Assembly (NCBI RefSeq): GCF_030252165.1
Contig: NZ_CP126969.1
Coordinates: 2,294,001-2,358,000, forward strand
DNA length: 64,000 nucleotides
From: Corynebacterium breve
GTDB lineage: Bacteria; Actinomycetota; Actinomycetes; Mycobacteriales; Mycobacteriaceae
Reading direction: 5' to 3'
The notes below the pieces were generated by a model, which was not told the origin of the DNA, searched no databases, and was given only the letters and a program-made list of their open reading frames with translations. Below are positions 35,149 through 43,884 of this stretch, piece after piece (the stretch's first letter is position 1; each line of letters begins with the position of its first letter). A program made the translations under genes and the position numbers.

Positions 35149-37992
35149 TTACTTGACCACCAGGTTGACCATGCGGCCTGGGACAACGATCGTCTTGACG
35201 ATGTTCTTGCCGGTGGTCAGCTCGACCACTTTGTCGTCGGCAAGCGCGATCTTTTCGATCTCTTCCTTCGACGCATCGGTTGGCACGTTGATACGCGCCT
35301 TGACCTTGCCGTTGATTTGGACGGGGACCTCGATGGAGTCGTCGACAAGCCACTTCTCGTCGTAATCAGGGAATGGCTCGAAGGTGATGGTGTCTTCGCC
35401 GCCGAGACGGAACCAAAGTTCCTCGGCGATATGCGGCGCGAGAGGGGAGACCATCTGCACCAGCGGCACGACGGCGCCAACTGGGACCGGACCAGGGTAG
35501 GTCTTGGTCAGGTAGTTGACGTATTCGATGAGCTTTGCGACGACCGTGTTATCCCGGAGGTGCTCGTAATCGTCGCGCACACCCGCGATGGTGCGGTGGA
35601 GCTGCTTGTTGTCCTCATCGGTGAGTGGCTCATCGGAGGCGAGGACCTCGCTGGTGTCTTCGTCGATGACAAGGCGCCACAGACGCTGCAGGAAGCGGTG
35701 CGCGCCGACAACGTCCTTGGTTGCCCATGGGCGGGAGGTGTCCAGCGGGCCCATCGACATCTCGTAGACGCGCAGGGTGTCGGCGCCGAATTCGTCGCTG
35801 ATCTCGTCAGGGGAGACGGAGTTCTTCAGGGACTTGCCCATCTTGCCGTACTCTTGGTTGACCTCTTCGCCCTGGTAGAAGAACTTGCCGTCCTTCTCCT
35901 CGATTTCGGCTGCCGGGACGTAAACGCCGCGGGAGTCGGTGTAGGCGTAAGCCTGGATGTAGCCCTGGTTAAACAGGCGACGGTACGGCTCCTTGGAGGT
36001 CACATGACCCAAGTCGTAGAGCACCTTGTGCCAGAAGCGGGTGTACAGCAGGTGCAACACTGCGTGCTCCACGCCGCCAACGTAGAGATCCACGCCACCA
36101 GGGTCATTCTCGGACTGCGGGCCGGTCCAGTAACGCTCGTTCTCGATATTGCAGAACTCGTCGTTGTTGGTTGGGTCGATGTAGCGCAGCTGGTACCAAG
36201 ATGAACCCGCCCACTGTGGCATGACGTTGGTGTCGCGGGTGTACTCGCGCGGGCCATCGCCAAGGTCAAGGGTGACGTTCACCCAATCAGTTGCCTTTGC
36301 CAATGGTGGGGAAGGCTCAGAATCAATGTCATCGGGATCGAAGGACACAGGCTTGTAGTCCTCAACCTCTGGTAGGACAACCGGCAGCATGTCTTCTGGC
36401 AGTGGGTGAGCGTTGCCGTCCTCGTCATAAACAATTGGGAACGGCTCGCCCCAGTAGCGCTGGCGGGCAAAGAGCCAATCGCGCAGCTTGTACTGAATGC
36501 GGGCAACACCCTTGTTGTGCGCAACGAGCCACTCAATGGTGGCCTCGATGCCGTCCTGCTTGTTCAGGCCGTTGATGTCCAGGCCCTTGTCGTTTGCGGA
36601 GTTGATGTGCGGGCCGTCCTCGGTAAAGGCCGCTTCGTCGATGTTGCCGCCTTCGAGCACCGGCACGATGGGCAGGCCGAAGACGGTGGCGAACTCGTAG
36701 TCGCGCTCGTCGTGAGCAGGCACCGACATAATCGCGCCCGTGCCGTAGCCGGTGAGCACGTAGTCCGCGATGAATACAGGGACTTCCTCGCCGGAGACTG
36801 GGTTAGTGGCGTAAGTGCCCAGGAAGACGCCGGTCTTTTCCTTGTTTTCCTGGCGCTCCAGGTCGGACTTCGCAGCGATGTCACGCTTGTACGCGGCGAC
36901 CGCCTCGGCTGGGGTCTGCGCGCCGTAGGTCCAGCGGTCGTCGGTGTCGGCAGGGAACTGGTCCGCAGTGAGCTCATCGACGAGCTCATGTTCCGGAGCC
37001 AGAACCACATAGGTTGCGCCGAAGAGGGTATCGGGGCGGGTAGTGAACACGGTGATAGCTCGTTCCTCGCTATCACGAGAAACAGCGGAAAAGATGACCT
37101 CAGCACCACGGGAGCGACCGATCCAGTTACGCTGCATTGCCTTGACCTTGTCTGGCCAATCCAGCAGGTCTAGATCGTCGAGAAGGCGATCGGAGTAAGC
37201 GGTAATGCGCATCATCCACTGGCGCAGGCGCTTGCGGAAGACAGGGAAGTTGCCGCGCTCGGAGCGACCATCGGCGGTGACTTCCTCGTTCGCAAGCACC
37301 GTGCCCAGGCCAGGACACCAGTTGACCATGGACTCGGAGAGGTAGACGAGGCGGTATTCGTCGACTGCTTTGCGCTGCTCCTCAGGGGTAAGGGTGGCGT
37401 AGTCGCGGCCGTCTTTGGTCTTGCGGTTGCCTGCTTCGAGATCGCTAATCAGCTCGGCGATTGGGCGAGCCTTTTGCTGCTCTTCGTCGAACCAGGAATT
37501 GAAGATCTGTAGGAAGATCCACTGGGTCCACTTGTAAAACTCCGGATCGGTGGTGTCGACGGAGCGACGCATATCGTGGCCCAGGCCGAGGGATCCCAGC
37601 TGACGACGCATATTTTCGATATTCTTCATCGTCGTCTCGCGCGGGTGCGTGCCCGTTTGGATCGCGTACTGCTCGGCTGGCAAGCCGAATGCGTCATACC
37701 CCAGCGTGTGCAGGACATTCTTGCCGAGCATGCGGTTGTAGCGCGCGTAAACATCCGTGGCGATATAGCCCAGCGGGTGGCCCACGTGCAGGCCAGCGCC
37801 CGACGGATACGGGAACATGTCCTGGACGTTGAGCTTTTCCTTCGGCAGTTCGCCATCAGTGGCAAGATCGCCGACCGGGTTCGGGGCGTTAAATGTACCC
37901 TCGTCCGCCCAGTACTTCTGCCACTTGTTCTCGATGATATTTGCAAGCTCCGCCGTGTAACGGTAAGCAGGTCCCTCTTGCGCGTTAGTCAT
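35149..37992 (-). CDS. leuS: Leucyl-tRNA synthetase
   Basis: Class I aminoacyl-tRNA synthetase of 947 residues that charges tRNA-Leu. The HIGH motif is HVGH at about 69-72 within [16 protein letters not shown], and the KMSKS loop is KMGKSLKNS at about residue 715. The editing domain lies between them. The ATG at 37992 ([14 protein letters not shown]) is chosen because the longer frame upstream encodes no family-like sequence. Confidence 0.97.
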   Translation of the reverse strand: MTNAQEGPAYRYTAELANIIENKWQKYWADEGTFNAPNPVGDLATDGELPKEKLNVQDMFPYPSGAGLHVGHPLGYIATDVYARYNRMLGKNVLHTLGYDAFGLPAEQYAIQTGTHPRETTMKNIENMRRQLGSLGLGHDMRRSVDTTDPEFYKWTQWIFLQIFNSWFDEEQQKARPIAELISDLEAGNRKTKDGRDYATLTPEEQRKAVDEYRLVYLSESMVNWCPGLGTVLANEEVTADGRSERGNFPVFRKRLRQWMMRITAYSDRLLDDLDLLDWPDKVKAMQRNWIGRSRGAEVIFSAVSRDSEERAITVFTTRPDTLFGATYVVLAPEHELVDELTADQFPADTDDRWTYGAQTPAEAVAAYKRDIAAKSDLERQENKEKTGVFLGTYATNPVSGEEVPVFIADYVLTGYGTGAIMSVPAHDERDYEFATVFGLPIVPVLEGGNIDEAAFTEDGPHINSANDKGLDINGLNKQDGIEATIEWLVAHNKGVARIQYKLRDWLFARQRYWGEPFPIVYDEDGNAHPLPEDMLPVVLPEVEDYKPVSFDPDDIDSEPSPPLAKATDWVNVTLDLGDGPREYTRDTNVMPQWAGSSWYQLRYIDPTNNDEFCNIENERYWTGPQSENDPGGVDLYVGGVEHAVLHLLYTRFWHKVLYDLGHVTSKEPYRRLFNQGYIQAYAYTDSRGVYVPAAEIEEKDGKFFYQGEEVNQEYGKMGKSLKNSVSPDEISDEFGADTLRVYEMSMGPLDTSRPWATKDVVGAHRFLQRLWRLVIDEDTSEVLASDEPLTDEDNKQLHRTIAGVRDDYEHLRDNTVVAKLIEYVNYLTKTYPGPVPVGAVVPLVQMVSPLAPHIAEELWFRLGGEDTITFEPFPDYDEKWLVDDSIEVPVQINGKVKARINVPTDASKEEIEKIALADDKVVELTTGKNIVKTIVVPGRMVNLVVK

Positions 37993-38200
37993 GGTTAAAC
38001 AGTGTAGTAGGGAGGTTGCGGGGGTGCGCTTTGTGGTGGGGTGGGTTTGGATGTTTGAGGTGATTGGATGCTTAGCGACGAGGATCCCTACGACTGCAGT
38101 GCGAAATACCAAAGATGACTACACGTTAACGCCATTTCAGTTTAAACGGCGGAGCCACCAGTTCTACGCATATCTGTCCGTGATCTATTACTGACACAAT

Positions 38201-38416
38201 CTACTTATCGATGCTCTCGCTCATTCGTGAGTAGCTTGCAAATAGGATTTCCTGCCGTTGTCGCTCAGTTGTGAGTTTGTTCGTCGCGCCCATCGCTATA
38301 TCAACATCTCGGTCAAAGTCATCGTGGGCCTTCAAAAGCACTGGGGCCATGGCTAATGGGTTGTAGTGGTCCGCAAGCGGGCGTTCGGGGTGAAGCGCGC
38401 GGGCTTCGAGTACTTT
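38201..38416 (-). pseudogene. Decayed C-terminal remnant of a DNA methyltransferase
   Basis: An open stretch of 71 codons on the minus strand, ending at TAG 38201-38203 and interrupted by a TAA at about 38417. Its reading (LEARALHPERPLADHYNPLA, then LLKAHDDFDRDVDIAM, then LTTERQRQEILFASY) matches the C-terminus of large class I SAM-dependent DNA N6-adenine methyltransferases (YeeA/MmeI-type), recognised from memory. All upstream catalytic domains are missing. At the 5' edge the sequence switches to an unrelated plus-strand fragment, so it is the junction of a deletion. Confidence 0.6.
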
Positions 38417-38616
38417 TTACCTACATCGATGATCTTCTGCCCTATGAGGTCACCAAGTTCGAGTACGGGAAGAAGGACACAGAAGAAGCCGTCCTCGAAT
38501 GGCTAAAGAAGCACAGTGATCGAATTCCTAGTCTGATGGTTCGGCTCCTAAAGGAAGAACCGTTCTACGAATTCCGGCTCAAACAAACTGTCGCCAGGCT
38601 CAATGAATCGGCCTGA
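38410..38616 (+). pseudogene. C-terminal fragment of an unknown gene cut by the IS element
   Basis: An open plus-strand frame (VLFTYIDDLLPYEVTKFE to RLKQTVARLNESA) with no start of its own. The stop TGA at 38614-38616 is supplied by the first bases of the IS3 element. Removing the element and one copy of the GGCC duplication restores a longer C-terminus: after RLNESA the frame continues as ASVALVSH and stops at TAG 39981-39983. So the original protein was eight residues longer. The family is not recognised. Confidence 0.5.
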
Positions 38617-38643
38617 GTTTTGTGGAGACTACGGGTAAAAGCC

Positions 38644-39573
38644 TTACTGGGCTTTTCGTGCGGTGTTGATGTCCTCGTAGTCCTGCTCGTATTCGATCGG
38701 GGGAACGTCACCGATCGACGAGTGCAGACGCTGGTGATTGTACCAGTAGACCCACGAGGCCGTTTCCGTTTCGACCTCCCGGGCATCCCTCCATGTGCGT
38801 GCGGGATCGACGTCGATGAGCTCAGTCTTGTACAGCCCGATCGTCGACTCCATCATCGCGTTGTCCAGAGCATCACCGACCGAGCCGATCGAGCCCTGGA
38901 GTCCGGCGTCTGCCAGCGCGTCGGTGAACGCCAGCGAGGTGTATTGCGCCCCAGCGTCCGAATGGTGAACGATGCCGGTGGCGGTGAAATCCATGCGGGT
39001 GCGTTTGCGGCTGAACAACGCGTGTTCCAGGGCTATGAGCACCATCCTGGTGTCCATGACGGTGGTGACCACCCAGCCGAGGACCTGCCGCGAGTAGGCG
39101 TCGACGATGAAGGCGACGTAACAAAAGCCCTCCCTGGTCCAGGCGTAGGTGAAGTCCGCGATCCACCACTGATCCGGATGCCAGGGGTAGGTCCACCGAC
39201 GGTCCACCAGGTCTGGGTGCCGGCGGTGCGCAGGATTGGCCACGGTCGTCTTCTTGCGGTGCATCCCGCGGGACACACCACGAATACCGGTGATCTTCAT
39301 CAGTCGTTCCACCTGGTCACGACCAATAAGCATGCCGTCACGGATGGCTGCTTTCCAGAGCTTGCGCCGGCCATAGACCTTGCGGTTGTCCTCCCACAGT
39401 CGGTAGATGCGGTGGGCGGCGTACGCTTCGTCGAGTTCGGCTCCGGTGGGGCCGAAGCCGCGGGACTGGTGGGCGTAGAAGGTGCTCGGGGCAATCGCGA
39501 TGCCGTGGGCAGTCAAGGTCTCGCAGATTGGCCAGACCCCGAAGCGGTTCCGGTAGGTGCGGATGAAATCCAC
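38644..39573 (-). CDS. IS3-family transposase OrfB (DDE integrase domain)
   Basis: A 309-residue DDE transposase. The catalytic acidic residues lie in WIADFTY, HHSDAGAQY and AMMESTIGLYK, which is the usual D-D-E spacing. The apparent start is GTG 39573, but the open frame continues upstream through orfA and lacks its own ribosome site. It is probably made as an OrfAB fusion by a -1 frameshift at the T6 tract in orfA. Confidence 0.92.
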   Translation of the reverse strand: MDFIRTYRNRFGVWPICETLTAHGIAIAPSTFYAHQSRGFGPTGAELDEAYAAHRIYRLWEDNRKVYGRRKLWKAAIRDGMLIGRDQVERLMKITGIRGVSRGMHRKKTTVANPAHRRHPDLVDRRWTYPWHPDQWWIADFTYAWTREGFCYVAFIVDAYSRQVLGWVVTTVMDTRMVLIALEHALFSRKRTRMDFTATGIVHHSDAGAQYTSLAFTDALADAGLQGSIGSVGDALDNAMMESTIGLYKTELIDVDPARTWRDAREVETETASWVYWYNHQRLHSSIGDVPPIEYEQDYEDINTARKAQ

Positions 39574-39575
39574 GA

Positions 39576-39908
39576 CTACCGAAGTTTGCGGTCGAGCTCC
39601 GCCTGGGCGAAAAAAGCTGACGCCGTCTTGAGGATGTCATTGGCTCGTCGCAGTTTGGCGACTTCCTTGGCCTGCTCCTCGTAGGCGGCGTGGAGCTGCT
39701 CGTAGGACAGGGAGCCGGGCTGGGGTGCTTGTTCCTGTTGTTCTTGTTTTCGGACCCAGTTGCGCAGGGTGGATTCCTTTACGCCGAGTAGTTCGCCGAT
39801 TTCTCGGCGGGCGGCTGCTTTGGAGATGTCGCCGTCTTCGAGACGTTCGAAGTACATGCGTACCGCGCGTTGTTGGGTGGCGGTGTCGTACTTGCTGGGT
39901 CGTGCCAT
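39576..39908 (-). CDS. IS3-family transposase OrfA
   Basis: A 110-residue DNA-binding protein with a helix-turn-helix (IGELLGVKESTLRNWVRKQ) and a C-terminal leucine-rich helix (EVAKLRRANDILKTASAFF). The tract GCTTTTTTC near its 3' end is a -1 slippery site: shifting there joins the frame to OrfB. Confidence 0.92.
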   Translation of the reverse strand: MARPSKYDTATQQRAVRMYFERLEDGDISKAAARREIGELLGVKESTLRNWVRKQEQQEQAPQPGSLSYEQLHAAYEEQAKEVAKLRRANDILKTASAFFAQAELDRKLR

Positions 39909-40258
39909 GCTGATCGTCCTCCTAGGGTAAAATCTAGTCTCCGACCAACCCAGGCCGCCTCAGTTGCGCTCGTTAGCCATTAGGACCCTTTTGATGGTCA
40001 AGCTCCCTACTCACGATTGCATGCTGGGTGGAATGCTCGCCCAGATATTGATCGAAAACAACCTGGATTGACTGCCAAGACTCGCGTTCAGAAGTTCTAT
40101 CTTCAGCTGTTGGGTCACGGGGTCTCATCAGCCCCACGGCGCTCCCGTTACCCCGATTCGTCCGATCCGTGGCATAGTAGTCATCAGTCGCGGTTTTAAT
40201 GCACAGTGTTTATACGCTCGCAGGAAATGTTAACGCGAGCCCCGGTTGAAAAAGCTTG

Positions 40259-40311
40259 AAGCACACTGTTGCAGAGGTTTTTGAAAGTCGTGGAGTTCAA
40301 ACGACTCGCAG
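40259..40311 (+). promoter_or_regulatory. Conserved cold-shock mRNA leader block, copy A
   Basis: A 53-base block identical to 61916-61968 and lying in the 5' leader of both cold-shock genes. It contains AGTCGT and ACGACT arms (40286-40306) around a nine-base loop. Long structured leaders are known for cold-shock mRNAs, so an RNA thermosensor is plausible. Confidence 0.55.
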
Positions 40312-40367
40312 CGTTAGTGAATCATGCTTTCGCTCGTAGCATCACCTCAAGAAAAATAGGTATTAAT

Positions 40368-40571
40368 ATGGCACAGGGAACTGTGAAATGGTTCAACGGC
40401 GACAAGGGCTTCGGCTTCATCGCTCCTAGCGATGGCTCTGAAGATCTCTTCGTTCACTTCTCGGAAATCCAGGGTGGCGGCTACCGCAACCTGGAAGAAG
40501 GCCAGCAGGTCGAATTTGAGGTTGGCGAAGGCGCCAAGGGCCCACAGGCACAGCAGGTTCGCGCTATCTAA
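40368..40571 (+). CDS. cspA: Cold-shock protein (copy A)
   Basis: A 67-residue CspA-type RNA chaperone. The RNA-binding motifs KGFGFI (RNP1) and LFVHFS (RNP2) are intact. ATG 40368 is chosen over longer frames because [10 protein letters not shown] is the normal start. It differs from copy B (62026) at eight positions: 2, 21, 24, 27, 43, 52, 55 and 65. A long leader precedes it and a terminator follows. Confidence 0.95.
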   Translation: MAQGTVKWFNGDKGFGFIAPSDGSEDLFVHFSEIQGGGYRNLEEGQQVEFEVGEGAKGPQAQQVRAI

Positions 40572-40589
40572 GCCGCACCTCAAGCCTCT

Positions 40590-40625
40590 AAAAGACCGTT
40601 ACACCAAGTGGTGTGACGGTCTTTT
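40590..40625 (+). terminator. Terminator after cold-shock gene copy A
   Basis: AAAAGACCGT-T-ACACCA pairs with TGGTGT-G-ACGGTCTTTT, a stem of about 16 pairs with a short loop and T-run. Confidence 0.88.
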
Positions 40626-40661
40626 GCTTTGCGACGACCCCCTGGTCCCCCAGCACTCGAA

Positions 40662-40719
40662 AAGTATATTGCATTTCCATTTTGATTCATTGCACTGCAA
40701 TATACATTGCAATATACTT
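40662..40719. promoter_or_regulatory. Dyad operator upstream of the Schlafen-type gene (copy A)
   Basis: AAGTATATTGCA (40662-40673) and TGCAATATACTT (40708-40719) are perfect inverted 12-mers. A further TGCAATATAC half-site lies between. The right arm ends five bases before ATG 40725. In copy B (62323-62380) both arms changed together to AAGTACATTGCA and TGCAATGTACTT. Confidence 0.6.
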
Positions 40720-40724
40720 TCCCC

Positions 40725-42452
40725 ATGCGCATTGACGACATACCTGAACTGGTGGAACTGCTCATCGAAGCTCGCACAGATACCTGGAATGTTGAAGCCA
40801 AGGATGCCCGCAGAGGGCTACCGGATACCACCGACGAGACGCTAAGCGCGTTCGCCAACATGCCCGAGGGCGGGATCATCGTTTTTGGCTTGGCAGAAGT
40901 CGATGGAGAGTTTCAGCTGGTTGGGGTGTCGGATGCCAAGGTGATCGCCGCAGGAGTGGCGGCGAAAGCTCGCGAGAGAATCCACCCGCCAGTTCAGCTT
41001 GGCGCTGTAGACATTGCGTCAATAGGCGGCAAGGAAATCGTCGCTTGCGTAGTGCCCCCGCAACCATCAGACCTGCGGCCGTTTCGAGTGGGAATTCACG
41101 GCCCTGCATTTACGCGTTCTGGCGATGGCGATTACAAGCTCAGCGAACAAGAAGAACTGTATCTTGTGAGCCAGCGCGCACAGCCGATCCATGATCGTGC
41201 CCCCGTAGAAGGTGCCTCTGTGCAAAGGGACTTGGTTCCGGAACTCCTCGATCAGTACCTGGAAGCACAACTAAATGAATCGCATCGGCTTCGTTCGATG
41301 GATCGAGAAGAACTTTTGATTCGCACCAACGTTATTGACCACGAAACTGGTTTTCCTACCGTCGCCGCTATCTATGCGATGGGGATTCATCCGCAACAGT
41401 TTCTGCCGCACCTAACGGTGAAGGCCCACGCTCGTCCCGATGCGGGGCAATCCTCTGCGCTACGCCTTACAGATAAGACCGAGTTCTCGGGTCCGGTTCC
41501 TGACCTCTTGGACGCAGTCACTGATTGGGTCCACAAACACCTGATGCACGGGATCGCTTTTCATCAAGGTCATGGCTTTAATGCACCGGAGCTGCCGGCT
41601 GTAGCGGTTCGTGAGGTCGTCGCAAATGCGCTGGTGCATCGCGACTTGTCACCCGCAAGTTTCGGGAGCTTCCCTATGGTGGTGAAGTTGCCCGCGAAGC
41701 TAATTGTCGAAAATCCCGGAGGATTGTGGGGTTTGACTGAACAAGAGCTCGGGAAGACAAGTCCTCGCGCGCGAAACGCAATCCTCTATCGAATGTGTTC
41801 TGCCATCACCACGCCTAGTGGCAGACGCGTCATTGAGGGACACGCTACCGGCATTCCTGAGGTAAGGCGCGTTTTGCGGGAAGCTTTCTTGCCTGAACCA
41901 TTCTTCAAAGACGAGGTGATTAAGTTCCGCGCACTCTTGTCGTCTTCTACGATGCTCGACACCGACGCTCTTTCCTGGATCAGCAGTCTTCCTGGTGGCG
42001 AGCACTTTACGGTCGCCCAAAAACACGCGTTGATCGCGATGAAGAAGGGCAATGAAATCACAAACGCTGCATATCGCTCAGAGTTCCCCATGGATTCGGT
42101 CCAAGCACGCGACGAGCTACAGCAGCTCGTCCACTTCGGTCTCGTCCGGAAAACCGGCGCAGGGCGTAGCACCGCGTATGAGTTGCAGACAGATCCAGTT
42201 CAACCTTCATTCGCTTTTGATACGCTCCCTACTCCCAATAGGTCGCCTGCAGACATCGTCTTAACAGCTCTCCGCAGCAGGGCAACCCCCGTCAGCAGGA
42301 AGCAGCTGATTGCAGACACAGGGCTTACCGACGCCCAAACCTACCGCGTCCTAAGGCACTTGGAAGACCAGGGGAGCGTTGCTACGGACAAGGACCCTGC
42401 AGACGGAAGAATCGTGCGCTATTTCCTGGCATCGAACACAGCGGGGGAATGA
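40725..42452 (+). CDS. Schlafen/AlbA_2-domain ATP-binding regulator
   Basis: A 575-residue protein of the AlbA_2/Schlafen type. The N-terminus has VEAKDARRGLP (AlbA_2 basic-acidic strand) and SAFANMPEGGIIVFGL. The middle has VREVVANALVHRDLSP and VENPGGLWG, the HATPase-like motif of such regulators, and the C-terminus has two winged-helix segments. It probably binds DNA and regulates its own promoter through the dyad just upstream. ATG 40725 is chosen because an upstream TTG at 40707 would lie inside the dyad; no ribosome site is visible, so the mRNA may be leaderless. A decayed copy lies at 62380. Confidence 0.82.
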   Translation: MRIDDIPELVELLIEARTDTWNVEAKDARRGLPDTTDETLSAFANMPEGGIIVFGLAEVDGEFQLVGVSDAKVIAAGVAAKARERIHPPVQLGAVDIASIGGKEIVACVVPPQPSDLRPFRVGIHGPAFTRSGDGDYKLSEQEELYLVSQRAQPIHDRAPVEGASVQRDLVPELLDQYLEAQLNESHRLRSMDREELLIRTNVIDHETGFPTVAAIYAMGIHPQQFLPHLTVKAHARPDAGQSSALRLTDKTEFSGPVPDLLDAVTDWVHKHLMHGIAFHQGHGFNAPELPAVAVREVVANALVHRDLSPASFGSFPMVVKLPAKLIVENPGGLWGLTEQELGKTSPRARNAILYRMCSAITTPSGRRVIEGHATGIPEVRRVLREAFLPEPFFKDEVIKFRALLSSSTMLDTDALSWISSLPGGEHFTVAQKHALIAMKKGNEITNAAYRSEFPMDSVQARDELQQLVHFGLVRKTGAGRSTAYELQTDPVQPSFAFDTLPTPNRSPADIVLTALRSRATPVSRKQLIADTGLTDAQTYRVLRHLEDQGSVATDKDPADGRIVRYFLASNTAGE

Positions 42453-42459
42453 CCCTGGG

Positions 42460-42700
42460 CTAAGCCCGCCAGTCGAACCAGGACGTCAGCGTTGGGGCGT
42501 ACTCATCCCAAACAGCGCGGTCAGCTTCGAAGAATGTGGCATTGTTCGGGGAGGAGCACCTCATCTCGCGGACGGAGATATCGCAGGTCAGGTTGCCGGA
42601 ATCCATGGGTATCGCGACGATTTTCGGGCTAGTGATCTCATGCTCCCCTGCCTGCAAATATCAATGCACTGGCCGCGATCGTCGCTACTTTACGACAAAT
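42460..42700 (-). pseudogene. Possible remnant of a small exported protein
   Basis: Two minus-strand pieces join if one base is shifted: a hydrophobic signal-like KVATIAASALIFAG and then EHEITSPKIVAIPMDSGNLT, running to a C-terminus that ends TSWFDWRA at stop 42460-42462. The 5' end runs into the edge of the decayed IS at about 42705. This would be the tail of a secreted protein cut by an insertion. Low certainty. Confidence 0.3.
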
Positions 42701-42736
42701 GGGCCCGAACCCCGGAAAGTGGACACTGGGCTTTAA

Positions 42737-43798
42737 TCAAGATGCGTTATTGAGTGTTGCTGCTTCAGCGGTCTCGAAGGCATTCGGACAGCGATAACCA
42801 CCCCACGAGAGCAAGCGCCTTGTGGTGGACCTTCTAGACCAGCGGAACACGTCTCGGCGACACTCGAAAACAAGCCCGTCTTGACGGAATTCCCATTTCA
42901 GCACGGCGTTAAACAACTCCGCCAGCGCGTTATCTGCGCTTGTGCCGATTACTCCCATTGATCGGGTAACACCGAGGCGTTAACACAGTCTCCGGTACCG
43001 ATCAGAGGTATAGACACTGCCGTAATCCGAATGGAAAATCGCCCCGTCGACCCCACCTTGGCCCCTGTGGGCCATCATGAGTGCCTTGCCAACCAACTCC
43101 GTGCGCATATGCTCTGCGATTGCAAAACCAGTCATCTGCCGCGAGAAACAGTCGATGACCGTAGCCGGGTATATATTCGACCCGTCCGCAATCAGTAGGT
43201 AGGTGATGTCGCCGACGTAGCCCGTGTTCGGTTTCTCCGCGGTGAAACGGCGTTTGAACAGGTCCGGAAACCTCCCAGCTCGTTTCGCGGACCCGGTGGG
43301 TGGTCTTTAAGCGGCGTTTGTTGGTGTAGCCGAACAAAGCCAACTGGTGCATCAGCCTGGCTGTGTGCGTGTGATTGAGGCGCTTGTCGCTGGTCGGATC
43401 CGAGTTGATGGCCACTGTGATTATTGCTCCCCATACCCCGTTCTCAATAACGCATCGTCTGCGGGCAAGAGCAGCTGATTTCCACTTGCAATAGGAGGAA
43501 CGATTGATCGTGAGGACCTCACCTAACTGCTTGACCTCGTAGAGGCCTTGGTGGTCATCAACGAACTGAAAGCGGTTCACCAGCTCGTCTCTTCCGCGAA
43601 CTACTGAGCCGCATTGCACAGTTTCTCTCGCTCTTCCCGTAGCTTGGCATTCTCGCGTTCCAGCATGCGGATACGCTCGGCATCGGAGAGCCCTTCAGCA
43701 GGCGTGCGTTCACTTTCCGTCGCGGCAACGGGGCTGGCGACTTTTCCGTCCATCGTCAGTCGGTGAAAAATACTAGGAACCCAAGTCACTTGCAACAC
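42737..43798 (-). pseudogene. Decayed IS3-family element (orfA and orfB remnants)
   Basis: Minus-strand pieces of an IS3-type transposase that differs from the element at 38614. The orfA tail reads LSDAERIRMLERENAKLREE and lacks its N-terminal helix-turn-helix. orfB begins RDELVNRFQFVDDHQGLYEV, but a frameshift near 43260 switches frame to KPNTGYVGDITYLLIADGSN, and a nonsense TAA at 42980-42982 precedes MGVIGTSADNALAELFNA. The DDE residues are still readable across frames. It cannot make a transposase. The CCGGAAAGTGGACAC near 42709 may be its left end. Confidence 0.8.
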
Positions 43799-43884
43799 GA
43801 GCCAAGTGTTGGAGGTTACGATGTAGGACAGCTTAGGTATACGTTGAGGTATCTAGTCTTGGATAGGTGGAAAGGGCAAAGTGC

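Larger units (their letters stand above)
38614..39952 (-). mobile_element. IS3-family insertion sequence with target duplication
   Basis: About 1.34 kb. The ends, TGAGTTTTGTGGAGACTA on the left and, read on the minus strand from the right, TGGGTTGGTCGGAGACTA, match at 13 of 18 positions. GGCC flanks both sides (38610-38613 and 39953-39956), a 4-bp target duplication. It contains overlapping-frame orfA and orfB on the minus strand. It appears intact and could still be active. Confidence 0.88.

Noticed and set aside
39973..40200. Minus-strand open frame ending in REL DHQKGPNG
   Set aside because: No ribosome site and no known family; it overlaps the IS flank and the csp leader region.
40100..40400. 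CRISPR-like or att-site array
   Set aside because: Only a pair of diverged direct repeats 22 kb apart; no regular spacer pattern and no integrase gene.
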